44,438 nt of DNA from an uncultured Prevotella sp. (GCA_902464615.1 CABQKA010000011.1:1-44438), one strand, 5' to 3'; shown: positions 8,763 through 17,540, numbered from the stretch's first letter. The notes: generated by a model not told the origin, from the letters alone. Made by a program: numbers and translations.

Positions 8763-9272
8763 TCATTTGCGAATCACGTAACGGATCAAAGCATAGCCAC
8801 CCAGCACCTGTACAGCCAGACCGGGGTAGCCGATACGAAGATCTTGCCAAGCCGCAGCCCAACTGGCGGTAATGGCCCATTCACCCACCGAACCCAACAG
8901 CTGGTAAGCGGCCACAACAGCCAGAAGAGCCGGCAGCGACACCCGCCGGGTGCGGCGTGCCACGAAGCCTGCGCACGCTGCCAAAAGGACGGACTTCATC
9001 AAAATGACAGGCAATACCGCCACTGCCGGCATACCGAACAGTGCCGAATTGGCCAGCGGCGAAAGCACGGCCGTCAGCATGCCCACTTTCCAGCCGTATT
9101 TATAAGCTGCTATCAGCGTAAAGAAATAGATGGGCAGCCACGTCACGCCGCCCTGCGGAACGAGGTGGCACAGTTGGGGCAAGAGGATGTTGCCGGCTAC
9201 AAAAAGGACTGCTGCCAGATAAGTTTTCGCGTCGCGATATGCCAACGCATACAATTTTACAGATGCTTCCAT
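8763..9272 (-). CDS. ECF-transporter S-component-like membrane protein
   Basis: 169 residues with about five to six hydrophobic segments (LAAVLFVAGNILLPQL, VTWLPIYFFTLIAAYKYGW, LPVILMKSVLLAACAGFVA, LPALLAVVAAYQLLG). Layout and length resemble substrate-binding S components of energy-coupling-factor vitamin transporters. No ECF ATPase or T component is nearby. It sits 32 bases after the DUF1893 gene and 98 bases before tatA on the same strand. The ligand is unknown and the family call rests on overall pattern rather than a diagnostic motif. Confidence 0.6.
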   Translation of the reverse strand: MEASVKLYALAYRDAKTYLAAVLFVAGNILLPQLCHLVPQGGVTWLPIYFFTLIAAYKYGWKVGMLTAVLSPLANSALFGMPAVAVLPVILMKSVLLAACAGFVARRTRRVSLPALLAVVAAYQLLGSVGEWAITASWAAAWQDLRIGYPGLAVQVLGGYALIRYVIRK

Positions 9273-9304
9273 AAACGAACTTTTATTATTCCGGTTTTCT
9301 TGAT

Positions 9305-9760
9305 TTATTTGTCATGCTGGGCGGTCGTACCGGCAGGCGCGCCGCCTTCGCGCAAACTGGCCACAAATGCTTGGATGGCGGGCCACATCGCTTCCGCTCC
9401 GGCCAGTCCTTCCGTCGCCGTTTCCAGTGGGCAACGCCCCGTGCCGGCCCGGTTAATGATGTATGGCACTTCCTGCTCGCAGGCTACCTCCACACCGGCG
9501 TCGCGCAACAGCGCCAAGGCTGGAGAGCTGACGACTCCGGCATGCAGCGAACGCACGCCGCCCAATGCCATCAGCGCGGCAGCGCCCCGTCCCACCACCT
9601 TATCCGCCACGTCGGCGCCGCGCAGAATTTCCGGACGGCAGGTGTACAAATCATACAAATCCGCCACTCCGCGCTGCGAAAACGTATAGACGTGGCCCTT
9701 ATTCCGTATAACGCAGGAAAAACCGCCGGCACGCAATTGCTCCAGAAGGTCTACACTCAT
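9305..9760 (-). CDS. DUF1893-like protein
   Basis: 151 residues, soluble. It resembles the DUF1893 family by segments such as GADVADKVVGRGAAALMALGG and the later EVPYIINRAGTGRCPLE. The family has no firmly assigned reaction. The start overlaps the stop of the upstream aldo/keto reductase gene (ATGA), so the two are coupled. The C-terminal ~25 residues after FVASLREGG look disordered. Confidence 0.65.
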   Translation of the reverse strand: MSVDLLEQLRAGGFSCVIRNKGHVYTFSQRGVADLYDLYTCRPEILRGADVADKVVGRGAAALMALGGVRSLHAGVVSSPALALLRDAGVEVACEQEVPYIINRAGTGRCPLETATEGLAGAEAMWPAIQAFVASLREGGAPAGTTAQHDK

Positions 9761-11163
9761 AACGTCCCTTGCTTGAGCCGTTCCACGTAAGCGTCTATCC
9801 GGTGCAGCTCCTTCGGAATGTCAATGCGCTGCGGGCAATGCGGTGAACACTGGTTGCAGCCGATGCAATGGCTGGCCTGGCGCAATTTGGGCACGCTGCG
9901 GTCGTACCCCACGAGGAAGGCGCGCCGGGCTTCCCGATAGTTCGGGTCTTGCGAGCTGGCCGGGATACGGCTTTCGTTCAGACACTTATTATAATGCAGC
10001 AGATTTGCCGGGATATCAATGCCATAGGGACACGGCATGCAATATTTGCAGTCGTTGCAAGGAATCGTATCGAACTGCATCATCATCGTAGCCGTGTCGA
10101 GCAAGAAGCGGAACTCTTCCTGCGTCAGCGGCTTCAGCGGCGAATATGTACGCAGGTTGTCCTGCAAGTGCTCCATGCGCGTCATGCCGCTCAATACGGT
10201 CAGCACGCGGGGAAACGAGCCTGCGAAGCGGAAAGCCCACGAAGCGACGCTCTGTTCCGGTTCGCGCTGCTTGAGGCGAGCCATCACGTTGTCCGGCACG
10301 TTCGACAAACGGCCGCCGAGCAAAGGCTCCATGATGACCACCGGTATTTTCCGTTTGTCAAGCTCGCTGTAAAGATATTCGGCGTCTGTGTTGTTGGGGT
10401 TGATTTCCTTGGCGTGTTCCCAGTCCAGGTAGTTCAGCTGTATCTGCACGAAGTCCCACTGGTACTCGTCGTGGCGCGAAAGAAGGTAGTCGAACACCTT
10501 GACGTCGCCGTGGTAAGAAAAGCCCAGGTTGCGCACGCGGCCGGCCTTCCGCTCTTCGAGCAGGAAATCGAGCACGCCGTTTTTCATGTAGCGGGCCTCA
10601 AACTCTTCCATGCCGCTGCCCATGCCGATACCGTGGAGCAGGAGGTAGTCGATGTAGTCCACCTGCAGGTCCTTCAAGGAGTTATGATACATGGCGATAG
10701 AAGCCTCGCGCGTCCACGTCGCCGGGGCGAAGTTGGACAGTTTCGTGGCTACGAAATACTTGTTGCGGGGATGGCGGTGCAGGGCTATGCCTGTGGCCCG
10801 CTCGGAGCCGCCGCGGCAATAGGCGGGCGACGTGTCGAAATAGTTCACGCCGTGGGCCAGGGCGTAGTCCACCAGGCGGTTCACCATCTCCTGGTCTATT
10901 TCCTCGTTGCCCTCACGGGCGCTGCGGCCGCCTGTTGAAGGGAGGCGCATCATGCCGAAGCCCAGGAGCGACACCTTGTCTTTGGTCTTCGGGTTTTCGC
11001 GAAGGGTCATTTTCCCTGCGGGCATCCCGCTATCCGCCTGGCCGTCCTTGTCCTCGCGGCCGGAACATGCGGCCAGACCGGCGGTGGCCAGCCCTGCCGC
11101 ACCGGCCACCTTGAAGAAGTCGCGGCGCGACAGGCCGTTGTCTTTATGCTGTTTGTCTTCCAT
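9757..11163 (-). CDS. Tat-exported aldo/keto reductase with C-terminal [4Fe-4S] motifs
   Basis: 468 residues. A twin-arginine signal is visible at residues 12-18 (S-R-R-D-F-F-K), followed by a hydrophobic stretch (VAGAAGLATAGLAAC) that ends in a lipobox-like AAC, so it may be an exported lipoprotein. Next comes an aldo/keto reductase barrel (LGFGMMRLPS, YFDTSPAYCRGGSE, YLLLHGIG). The C-terminal ~90 residues carry two cysteine clusters, CNDCKYCMPC and CIGCNQCSPHC, of the ferredoxin-like kind found in Fe-S aldo/keto reductases. It lies 36 bases after the polytopic Fe-S protein gene, which may supply or accept its electrons. Confidence 0.9.
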   Translation of the reverse strand: MEDKQHKDNGLSRRDFFKVAGAAGLATAGLAACSGREDKDGQADSGMPAGKMTLRENPKTKDKVSLLGFGMMRLPSTGGRSAREGNEEIDQEMVNRLVDYALAHGVNYFDTSPAYCRGGSERATGIALHRHPRNKYFVATKLSNFAPATWTREASIAMYHNSLKDLQVDYIDYLLLHGIGMGSGMEEFEARYMKNGVLDFLLEERKAGRVRNLGFSYHGDVKVFDYLLSRHDEYQWDFVQIQLNYLDWEHAKEINPNNTDAEYLYSELDKRKIPVVIMEPLLGGRLSNVPDNVMARLKQREPEQSVASWAFRFAGSFPRVLTVLSGMTRMEHLQDNLRTYSPLKPLTQEEFRFLLDTATMMMQFDTIPCNDCKYCMPCPYGIDIPANLLHYNKCLNESRIPASSQDPNYREARRAFLVGYDRSVPKLRQASHCIGCNQCSPHCPQRIDIPKELHRIDAYVERLKQGTL

Positions 11164-11199
11164 TTCGGTGATTGTTTGTCTGAAAGGTAATAGCTTGCA

Positions 11200-12693
11200 T
11201 CATATCTCACGGTGTACCTCGTGTCCCACTACGCGAATGGCGCTGAAAGGCCGCGAGGGACACAGGTTCTCGCACGCACCGCAGCCGATGCAACGCTCCA
11301 CGTTGACGGCCGGGATCTTGCGCGAGGAAGGGTCGCCCGCCACCGAGGGCACCATGACGATGGCTCCCGTCGGGCAGTGGCGCGCACAGTTGCCGCACTC
11401 CACGCCGTCCGTCAGCACGACGCAGTTCGTGCGGTCCCATTCCGCGTGCCCCATCTGTATGGCCGACTTCTCGGCCACCGTGAAGGGACGGATGGCGCCT
11501 GCGGGGCAAACGTCGCCGCACTTCGTGCATTCCGGGCGGCAATAACCCCGCTCGTAGCTCATCTCGGGCTGCATGAGCCGGGACAGGTCCGTCGAAGGCC
11601 GGAGCACGTCGTTCGGGCAGACCGACACGCAGAGCTGGCAGGCCGTGCAGTGTTGCGAAAAGTGGCGCAGGCTCACGGCTCCCGGCGGCACGATGGGCGT
11701 CGCGCGGACGGGCACTTTTTTGTCCTCGATGACGGCCAGCCCGCCGTCCACTTTTTTCTGCTGCGCGTGGAGCAGGGTGCCGCCGGCCAGTGTGCCGGCC
11801 ACGGTCAGGAAGCTCCTGCGGCCCACACCGGCCTTTGCCGACGGTTGCTCCCCGCCCTGTGCCTTTTTCCCGTGACGGGCGGGATGCACGTAGCGGATGG
11901 CGCCCTCGCGGCAGTTGTCCAGGCAGTCCATGCAGGCCACGCAGCGGCTGTAATCTATGCGGTGCTGCTTCACGTCGATGCACGACGCCTTGCAGTTGCG
12001 CGCGCAACGCTTGCAGTTCACGCACTTATCCACGTCGATGACCGGTTTGAACCAGGAGAATCGGGCCAGGAATCCCAGCACCGTGCCTACGGGGCAGATC
12101 GTATTGCAATACGTGCGCCCGCCGCGCCAGGCCAGAATCACCAGGACGACAAACGTCACGGCGGCGATGAGGAACGTGGGAAGGCTCTTCAGCCATACGT
12201 CCGTCGAATAAAAGGCATAACTGTCCACGCGCTCCGCGAAGTAAGCCAGCAAATTGTTGCCCCAGCGGTAAATCGGCGCAAAGAGGTTGGACGCGATGCG
12301 GCCGTAGCTGCTGTACGGCGCCAGCAGGGCGAAGAACGAACCGATGCCGGCCACGAGCGACACGACAAAAAGCGCCAGCACGCCGTAGCGCAGCCAGGAA
12401 AGCGCCGGCGAGTAGCTGTAACGGTTGCGCTTGCGGCGCCGCGCGAAATAGGCCACAATATCCTGGAACACACCCAACGGACAAATGACCGAGCAGTAAA
12501 CGCGGCCGAAGACCAGCGTCAGGACCACAAGCGCTACCACCACACCCACATTGAGCGCCAACAGGGCCGGCAGAAACTGAATCTTGGCCATCCAGCCCAG
12601 CCACGCATGCACCGTCCCCGTGAAGTCGAGGAAGAGCAACGTGATGAGGGCAAAGAAAAGGACGGCCAGCGTGAGTCTTACTTTTCTGAGCAT
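11200..12693 (-). CDS. NapH/NapG-like polytopic iron-sulfur membrane protein
   Basis: 497 residues. The N-terminal ~200 residues form a NapH-type membrane domain with several spans and two cytoplasmic CxxxCP motifs (YCSVICPLG, YCNTICPVG). Then come two ferredoxin clusters (CVNCKRCARNC and CVACMDCLDNC), an internal twin-arginine motif (GRRSFLTVAGTLAGG, about residue 290) and a NapG-like domain with four more cysteine clusters (CTACQLCVSVCP, CTKCGDVCP, CGNCARHCP, CIGCGACENLCP). It is probably an electron conduit from quinol to an exported reductase, such as the adjacent aldo/keto reductase. It heads the minus-strand operon. Confidence 0.85.
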   Translation of the reverse strand: MLRKVRLTLAVLFFALITLLFLDFTGTVHAWLGWMAKIQFLPALLALNVGVVVALVVLTLVFGRVYCSVICPLGVFQDIVAYFARRRKRNRYSYSPALSWLRYGVLALFVVSLVAGIGSFFALLAPYSSYGRIASNLFAPIYRWGNNLLAYFAERVDSYAFYSTDVWLKSLPTFLIAAVTFVVLVILAWRGGRTYCNTICPVGTVLGFLARFSWFKPVIDVDKCVNCKRCARNCKASCIDVKQHRIDYSRCVACMDCLDNCREGAIRYVHPARHGKKAQGGEQPSAKAGVGRRSFLTVAGTLAGGTLLHAQQKKVDGGLAVIEDKKVPVRATPIVPPGAVSLRHFSQHCTACQLCVSVCPNDVLRPSTDLSRLMQPEMSYERGYCRPECTKCGDVCPAGAIRPFTVAEKSAIQMGHAEWDRTNCVVLTDGVECGNCARHCPTGAIVMVPSVAGDPSSRKIPAVNVERCIGCGACENLCPSRPFSAIRVVGHEVHREI

Positions 12694-12774
12694 AATTTTC
12701 CGAACATATAATTAGAAATAGAAGTGATTTTGTCACACATGGACTCCTGCTGCCGCAGGCTGGTTGTCACGATG

Positions 12775-12782
12775 CAAAAATA
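12775..12782 (-). promoter_or_regulatory. -7 box for the Fe-S protein/Tat operon
   Basis: TATTTTTG on the minus strand matches TAnnTTTG and lies about 80 bases upstream of the start codon at 12693. Confidence 0.55.
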
Positions 12783-12860
12783 CGGAATCCGCAAATAACA
12801 TCCTGCATACAGATTACTGATTTCGTTACCTATTTTACGGTTTGCCGCCACTGCCGCGCG

Positions 12861-12930
12861 TGCCACGGGCCTTAGCCCCGTGGCGACAAGCCTTAGCCCT
12901 GTGGCGTCTTCCCTTAGTCCCGTCACCGGG
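12861..12930. repeat. Intergenic short-repeat cluster C (3 units)
   Basis: Units ACGGGCCTTAGCCCCGTGG, ACAAGCCTTAGCCCTGTGG and TTCCCTTAGTCCCGTC repeat every ~23-24 bases. Bases 12870-12881 equal the seed of CRISPR spacer 16. Confidence 0.85.
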
Positions 12931-13099
12931 AAAACTATGTCCGGAAGCGCCAGGACTTCCCCAGGCAAATTTAGCAAAAAAACCGGAAGAGGCCTGCCAC
13001 AGGCGGCAAATCCGCCAAGCGGAAGCCCGAAGGCATCTCCTTGCCCGCGCCGCGCAAAAAGTTTGGAAGCCGGAAACGGCCCAATCGGGAAACTTTACT

Positions 13100-13107
13100 T
13101 AAATTTG
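13100..13107 (+). promoter_or_regulatory. -7 box TAAATTTG of the SRPBCC gene
   Basis: An exact TAnnTTTG match, 36 bases upstream of the ATG at 13143. No good -33 TTTG lies at the right spacing. Confidence 0.55.
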
Positions 13108-13142
13108 CTGCTCGTAAACAACTTACCCATACATCATCCGCT

Positions 13143-13640
13143 ATGAGCCTCAGTAAATTTGAAAGCGAGATAAAACATCTGCAGCAACCGGCCGAGACGG
13201 CCTATGCCCGCCTGTCGGACCTGCGCCACCTCGACGCGCTGAAAAAGAACCTGAACGACCCGGCCGTGGCCGCCAAGATGGCGGAACGCGTCCCGGCGGA
13301 AAAGATAGAGGAAACGCGCCACTACCTGGAGGGGCTTTCCTTCGACCAGGACAGCCTGTCGCTGCGCACGCCCATGGGCCCGCTGACGCTGCGCGTCGTA
13401 GAGCGCGAGGCGCCGAAACTTGTCAAACTGGCCAGCGAGGGGGCGCCCATCCAACTTTTCGTATGGATCCAGCTCCTGCCCGAAGGCGAGGCCGCCTCGA
13501 AAATGAAGGTCACCGTCGGAGCCGAACTGAACATGTTCATGAAGAGCATGGCCAAAGGCCCGCTCCAGCAGGCCGCCGACGGACTGGCCGACATCCTGGC
13601 CCACCTGCCTGCCGGAACGCCAGGCGGACAAGCGGAATGA
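13143..13640 (+). CDS. SRPBCC/START-like small protein
   Basis: 165 residues, cytoplasmic. The start is MSLSKFESEIK, because sequence upstream of it is low-complexity basic and lies before the promoter box. The pattern (an LSDLRHLDALKKNL start, a strand-rich middle VVEREAPKLVKLASE and a final long helix GPLQQAADGLADILAHLP) fits the SRPBCC helix-grip fold seen in a conserved Bacteroidetes protein of this length. Such folds bind hydrophobic ligands; no ligand can be named. It precedes argH by 79 bases on the same strand and may be co-transcribed. Confidence 0.7.
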   Translation: MSLSKFESEIKHLQQPAETAYARLSDLRHLDALKKNLNDPAVAAKMAERVPAEKIEETRHYLEGLSFDQDSLSLRTPMGPLTLRVVEREAPKLVKLASEGAPIQLFVWIQLLPEGEAASKMKVTVGAELNMFMKSMAKGPLQQAADGLADILAHLPAGTPGGQAE

Positions 13641-13719
13641 GACGGCTGGACACGCCGCGGCGCGACGCACCGCCGGGCCGCACCTTTTTCGATTATCATA
13701 CCTTCACAAGCGTGACACT

Positions 13720-15054
13720 ATGAAACTTTGGGAAAAATCCGTCGACGCGACGGAAGAAATAGACCGCTTCACCGTAGGACGGGACAGGGAGCTGGACCTG
13801 TACCTGGCCAAATACGACGTACTGGGCTCGATGGCCCACATCACAATGCTCCGCGAAATCGGCCTGCTGCGGCCGGAAGAACTGGACGCGCTCCTGCGTG
13901 AACTGCGGGACATCTACGCCAGCTGCGAGCGGGGCGAGTTCGTCATAGAAGACGACGTGGAAGACGTGCACTCGCAGGTTGAGCTGCTCCTGACGCGCCG
14001 CCTGGGCGACATGGGGAAGAAAATCCACAGCGGCCGCTCGCGCAACGACCAGGTGCTGGTGGACCTGAAACTCTTCACGCGCGACCGCCTGCACGCCGTG
14101 GCGCTCGCCGTCCGCGAGCTGTTCCGCACCCTGCAGACGCAAAGCGAACGCTACGCCGCCGTGCTCATGCCGGGCTACACCCACCTGCAGGTGGCCATGC
14201 CCTCGAGCTTCGGCCTCTGGTTCGGCGCCTACGCGGAAAGCCTGGCGGACGACCTGCTCCTCCTGGAGGCCGCCTACCGCATGACAAACCGCAACCCGTT
14301 AGGCTCGGCGGCAGGCTACGGCTCGTCCTTCCCCCTGGACCGCGAGCTGACGACGCGCCTGCTGGGCTTCGACTCGATGGACTACAACGTGGTCTACGCA
14401 CAGATGGGCCGCGGGAAGAACGAACGCAACGTGGCCTTCGCCCTGGCGGGCATCGCGGGCACGGTCTCCAAGATGGCCTTCGACGCCTGCCTGTTCAACT
14501 CGCAAAACTTCGGCTTCGTGCGCCTGCCCGCAGAGTGCACGACGGGGTCCAGCATCATGCCGCACAAGAAAAACCCGGACGTGTTCGAGCTGATCCGCGC
14601 CCGCTGCAACAAGCTGCAGGCCCTGCCCGGACAAATCGTACTCATCATGAACAACCTGCCGAGCGGCTATTTCCGCGACCTGCAGGAAATCAAGGAAACA
14701 TTTCTCCCCGCGTTCGACCAGTTGCTGGAGTGCCTCGAAATGGCGCGCTACATCGTGGAGCGCATGGAGGTGAACGAACATATCCTGGACGACCCGCGCT
14801 ACGACCTGATGTTCTCCGTGGAAGAAGTGAACCGCCTCGCGGCGGAAGGCATGCCTTTCCGCGACGCATACCGCAAGGTGGGGCTGGACATAGAGTCGGG
14901 CCGCTTCCGCCCGGTCAAGGAGGTGCACCACACCCACGCGGGAAGCCTGGGCAACCTGTGCAACGACCGGATAGCCGCCCTGATGGACGCGACCTGGGAA
15001 CGGTTCGGCTTCGACCGCGTGGCCGAGGCTGAACGCAAACTGCTCGAACCATGA
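13720..15054 (+). CDS. argH: Argininosuccinate lyase
   Basis: 444 residues. It cleaves argininosuccinate to arginine and fumarate, the last step of arginine synthesis. The superfamily signature GSSIMPHKKNPD appears around residues 276-287, with HSGRSRNDQV in the first third and the active-site segment PGYTHLQVAMP. Length is normal for the family. The stop overlaps the start of the next gene (ATGA at 15051-15054). The fumarate it releases can be used by the fumarase encoded 0.7 kb downstream. Confidence 0.97.
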   Translation: MKLWEKSVDATEEIDRFTVGRDRELDLYLAKYDVLGSMAHITMLREIGLLRPEELDALLRELRDIYASCERGEFVIEDDVEDVHSQVELLLTRRLGDMGKKIHSGRSRNDQVLVDLKLFTRDRLHAVALAVRELFRTLQTQSERYAAVLMPGYTHLQVAMPSSFGLWFGAYAESLADDLLLLEAAYRMTNRNPLGSAAGYGSSFPLDRELTTRLLGFDSMDYNVVYAQMGRGKNERNVAFALAGIAGTVSKMAFDACLFNSQNFGFVRLPAECTTGSSIMPHKKNPDVFELIRARCNKLQALPGQIVLIMNNLPSGYFRDLQEIKETFLPAFDQLLECLEMARYIVERMEVNEHILDDPRYDLMFSVEEVNRLAAEGMPFRDAYRKVGLDIESGRFRPVKEVHHTHAGSLGNLCNDRIAALMDATWERFGFDRVAEAERKLLEP

Positions 15055-15596
15055 GACGCCGCATACTCTTCACCGGACTGCTCACCCTGCTGCTCTGCGC
15101 CTGCGCCGACGAGGCGGAGAGCTACTATGCCAATGTGCGCGCCTTCTTCCGCTTCGGCAACGTCATCACCACGCCGCAACTGCTCACGGCCGTGAGCAAC
15201 CCGGGACAGTTCTGCACCATCACGTTCGCGGGCGGCTACTACCACTTCACAGGCCCCGACGGGAGCAGCACACCCTATGCAGCGACGGCCGTAGACAACT
15301 ATGGCCGTCCGGAATACATCAGCGGCTTCATCGTCGGCACGCCGGCCGTGCCGGACCTGTCGGGCAACTTCACGCTTTCGGCCTTCGACCTCGTCTGCCC
15401 CAACTGCTACACGGAGAACGCCTTGCAGCGCGCACTGAGTTTCAGCGGGACGACGGCCATGTACTGCAACCGCTGCAGGCGCACTTACGACCTGAACAAC
15501 GGCGGCATCGTGTCCGGCGGAGATGGCGGGCGCGCACTCTTCCGCTACCGCGTGAGCTACGCCTCCGGGCAGGGAATGCTCCTCATCCAGAACTGA
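15051..15596 (+). CDS. Lipoprotein with two CxxC pairs, function unknown
   Basis: 181 residues. A lipoprotein signal (MRRRILFTGLLTLLLCACADE) is followed by a beta-rich body. Two CxxC pairs, VCPNCYTEN and YCNRCRRTY, about 30 residues apart, look like a metal-binding ribbon or rubredoxin/Rieske-like site, which is unusual on a surface or periplasmic lipoprotein. The start codon overlaps the argH stop, so translation is probably coupled. I do not recognise a characterised family. Confidence 0.75.
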   Translation: MRRRILFTGLLTLLLCACADEAESYYANVRAFFRFGNVITTPQLLTAVSNPGQFCTITFAGGYYHFTGPDGSSTPYAATAVDNYGRPEYISGFIVGTPAVPDLSGNFTLSAFDLVCPNCYTENALQRALSFSGTTAMYCNRCRRTYDLNNGGIVSGGDGGRALFRYRVSYASGQGMLLIQN

Positions 15597-15687
15597 ACGC
15601 CGGGGCGCGTAGCCAGACCTGCCGGAAAACAGGCGGCAACCGCCGGACAAAAACCGGAATGGCGGAGGAACTATTCCATATTTTCGC

Positions 15688-15695
15688 TAACTTTG
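15688..15695 (+). promoter_or_regulatory. -7 box TAACTTTG of the fumarase gene
   Basis: An exact TAnnTTTG match, giving a 5' leader of about 35 nt before the ATG at 15734. No clear -33 TTTG is seen. Confidence 0.6.
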
Positions 15696-15733
15696 CCTCA
15701 ACCTATAAAAGAACAGACATAACAACCAAAAAC

Positions 15734-17377
15734 ATGGCACAAGCACCAGATTTCAAGTACGCACCGATGTTCCAAGTCGGCAAGGACGACACGGAATACT
15801 ACCTGCTGACCAAAGACTACGTATCCGTCAGCGAGTTTGAAGGGCATCCCGTCCTCAAGGTTGAAGCCGAAGGCCTCACCCGCATGATTAACCAGGCTTT
15901 CCGCGACGTCTCTTTCCTGCTGCGCCGCTCCCACAACGAACAAGTGGCCAAAATCCTGCACGACCCGGAAGCCTCGGACAATGACAAATACGTGGCGCTG
16001 ACCTTCCTGCGCAACGCCGAAGTCGCCGCCAAGGGGCAGCTTCCCCTCTGCCAGGATACCGGCACCGCCATCGTCCACGGCGAGAAAGGGCAACAGGTAT
16101 GGACCGGCTACTGCGACGAAGAGGCCATCTCCAAAGGCGTCTACAAGACATACACCGAAGAGAACCTCCGCTACTCGCAGAACGCCCCGCTCAGCATGTA
16201 CGAGGAAGTGAACACGCGCTGCAACCTTCCCGCACAGATCGACATCGAGGCAACAGAAGGCATGGAATACCGTTTCCTTTGCGTCACGAAAGGCGGAGGC
16301 TCGGCCAACAAGACCTACCTGTACCAGGAGACCAAAGCCATCCTCAACCCGCAGACGCTCGTGCCCTTCCTCGTGAGCAAAATGAAAACGCTCGGGACGG
16401 CCGCCTGCCCGCCCTACCACATCGCATTCGTCATCGGCGGCACCTCTGCCGAAAAGAACCTGCTCACGGTGAAGCTCGCCTCCACCCACTACTACGACAA
16501 CCTGCCCACCACAGGCGACGAGACAGGCCGCGCCTTCCGCGACGTGGAACTCGAAAAGCAACTGCTTGAAGAATCCCACCGCATCGGCCTGGGCGCACAG
16601 TTCGGCGGCAAATACTTTGCCCACGACGTGCGCGTCATCCGCCTGCCCCGCCACGGAGCCAGTTGCCCCGTGGGCCTCGGCGTCAGCTGCTCGGCCGACC
16701 GCAATATCAAATGTAAAATCAACAAAGACGGCATCTGGATAGAAAAAATGGACGATAACCCCGGCGCCCTGATTCCCGAAGAATTGCGCGAGGCCGGTGA
16801 AGGCGGAGCCGTGCGCATCGACCTCGACCAACCCATGAGCGAGGTGTGCAAGACGCTGAGCCAGTATCCAGTGGCTACCCGCGTCAGCCTTAACGGCACC
16901 ATCATCGTGGCCCGCGACATCGCACACGCCCGCATCAAAGAGCGCCTGGACCGCGGCGAAGGCCTGCCACAATACATGAAAGACCATCCCGTGCTCTATG
17001 CCGGTCCGGCCAAGACTCCGCAAGGCATGCCCTGCGGCTCCATGGGCCCCACAACGGCCAACCGCATGGACCCCTACGTAGACCTGTTCCAAAGCCAGGG
17101 CGGCTCGCTCGTCATGATCGCCAAAGGCAACCGCACACAGGCCGTCACCGATGCCTGCAAGAAACACGGCGGTTTCTACCTCGGCTCCATCGGAGGTCCT
17201 GCGGCCATACTCTCGCAACAGAGCATCAAACATATCGAGTGCGTGGAATATCCCGAACTCGGCATGGAAGCCGTGTGGAAAATCGAAGTCACGGATTTCC
17301 CCGCATTTATCCTCGTAGACGACAAGGGCAACGACTTCTTCCAGCAAATCAAGCCCCGCTGTCCGGGCCAGTGCTAA
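15734..17377 (+). CDS. Class I (iron-sulfur) fumarate hydratase
   Basis: 547 residues. It interconverts fumarate and malate in the branched anaerobic TCA pathway. The start is MAQAPDFKY at 15734; an in-frame extension upstream would cover the promoter. Segments such as PLCQDTGTAIVHGEKGQQVW, TKGGGSANKTYLYQ and GSMGPTTANRMDPYVDLFQS fit the two-domain class I fumarases that bind one oxygen-sensitive [4Fe-4S] cluster. Length is normal. Substrate specificity (fumarate rather than tartrate) is inferred from overall similarity. It is a single gene with its own promoter and terminator. Confidence 0.93.
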   Translation: MAQAPDFKYAPMFQVGKDDTEYYLLTKDYVSVSEFEGHPVLKVEAEGLTRMINQAFRDVSFLLRRSHNEQVAKILHDPEASDNDKYVALTFLRNAEVAAKGQLPLCQDTGTAIVHGEKGQQVWTGYCDEEAISKGVYKTYTEENLRYSQNAPLSMYEEVNTRCNLPAQIDIEATEGMEYRFLCVTKGGGSANKTYLYQETKAILNPQTLVPFLVSKMKTLGTAACPPYHIAFVIGGTSAEKNLLTVKLASTHYYDNLPTTGDETGRAFRDVELEKQLLEESHRIGLGAQFGGKYFAHDVRVIRLPRHGASCPVGLGVSCSADRNIKCKINKDGIWIEKMDDNPGALIPEELREAGEGGAVRIDLDQPMSEVCKTLSQYPVATRVSLNGTIIVARDIAHARIKERLDRGEGLPQYMKDHPVLYAGPAKTPQGMPCGSMGPTTANRMDPYVDLFQSQGGSLVMIAKGNRTQAVTDACKKHGGFYLGSIGGPAAILSQQSIKHIECVEYPELGMEAVWKIEVTDFPAFILVDDKGNDFFQQIKPRCPGQC

Positions 17378-17408
17378 CTGGTGCCGCATACCCGGATATA
17401 CTATCCTC

Positions 17409-17445
17409 ATGGTGGCCGCCTAAAAAAAGCGGCCGCCATTTTTTT
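17409..17445 (+). terminator. Intrinsic terminator of the fumarase gene
   Basis: An 11-bp stem (17409-17419 with 17429-17439, one T-G wobble), loop of mostly A, then a run of T. Confidence 0.9.
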
Positions 17446-17527
17446 GCCAAATTCTGTCCAAAACAGGAGATAAAAATATTTCGTATTAAAAATAGGAAAA
17501 AGTATTCTGTCGTATCCGAATTATCAC

Positions 17528-17535
17528 TATATTTG
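17528..17535 (+). promoter_or_regulatory. -7 box TATATTTG of the tracrRNA
   Basis: An exact TAnnTTTG match. The predicted start falls at about 17540-17542, immediately before the anti-repeat. The -33 region (TTCTG at 17506-17510) is only a weak match. Confidence 0.65.
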
Positions 17536-17540
17536 TCGGT

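Larger units (their letters stand above)
12694..13142. other. Divergent intergenic region
   Basis: It contains a minus-strand -7 box (TATTTTTG, 12775-12782) for the Fe-S protein operon, repeat cluster C (12861-12930) and a plus-strand -7 box (13100-13107) for the SRPBCC gene. I see no gene in it. Confidence 0.6.

Noticed and set aside
11212..12711. A 499-codon plus-strand open frame
   Set aside because: It is the antisense of the polytopic Fe-S protein and rich in His, Arg and Ala, as expected of a GC-rich shadow.
15698..17410. A 570-codon minus-strand open frame opposite fumarase
   Set aside because: It is the shadow of a clear class I fumarase gene and has no domain features of its own.
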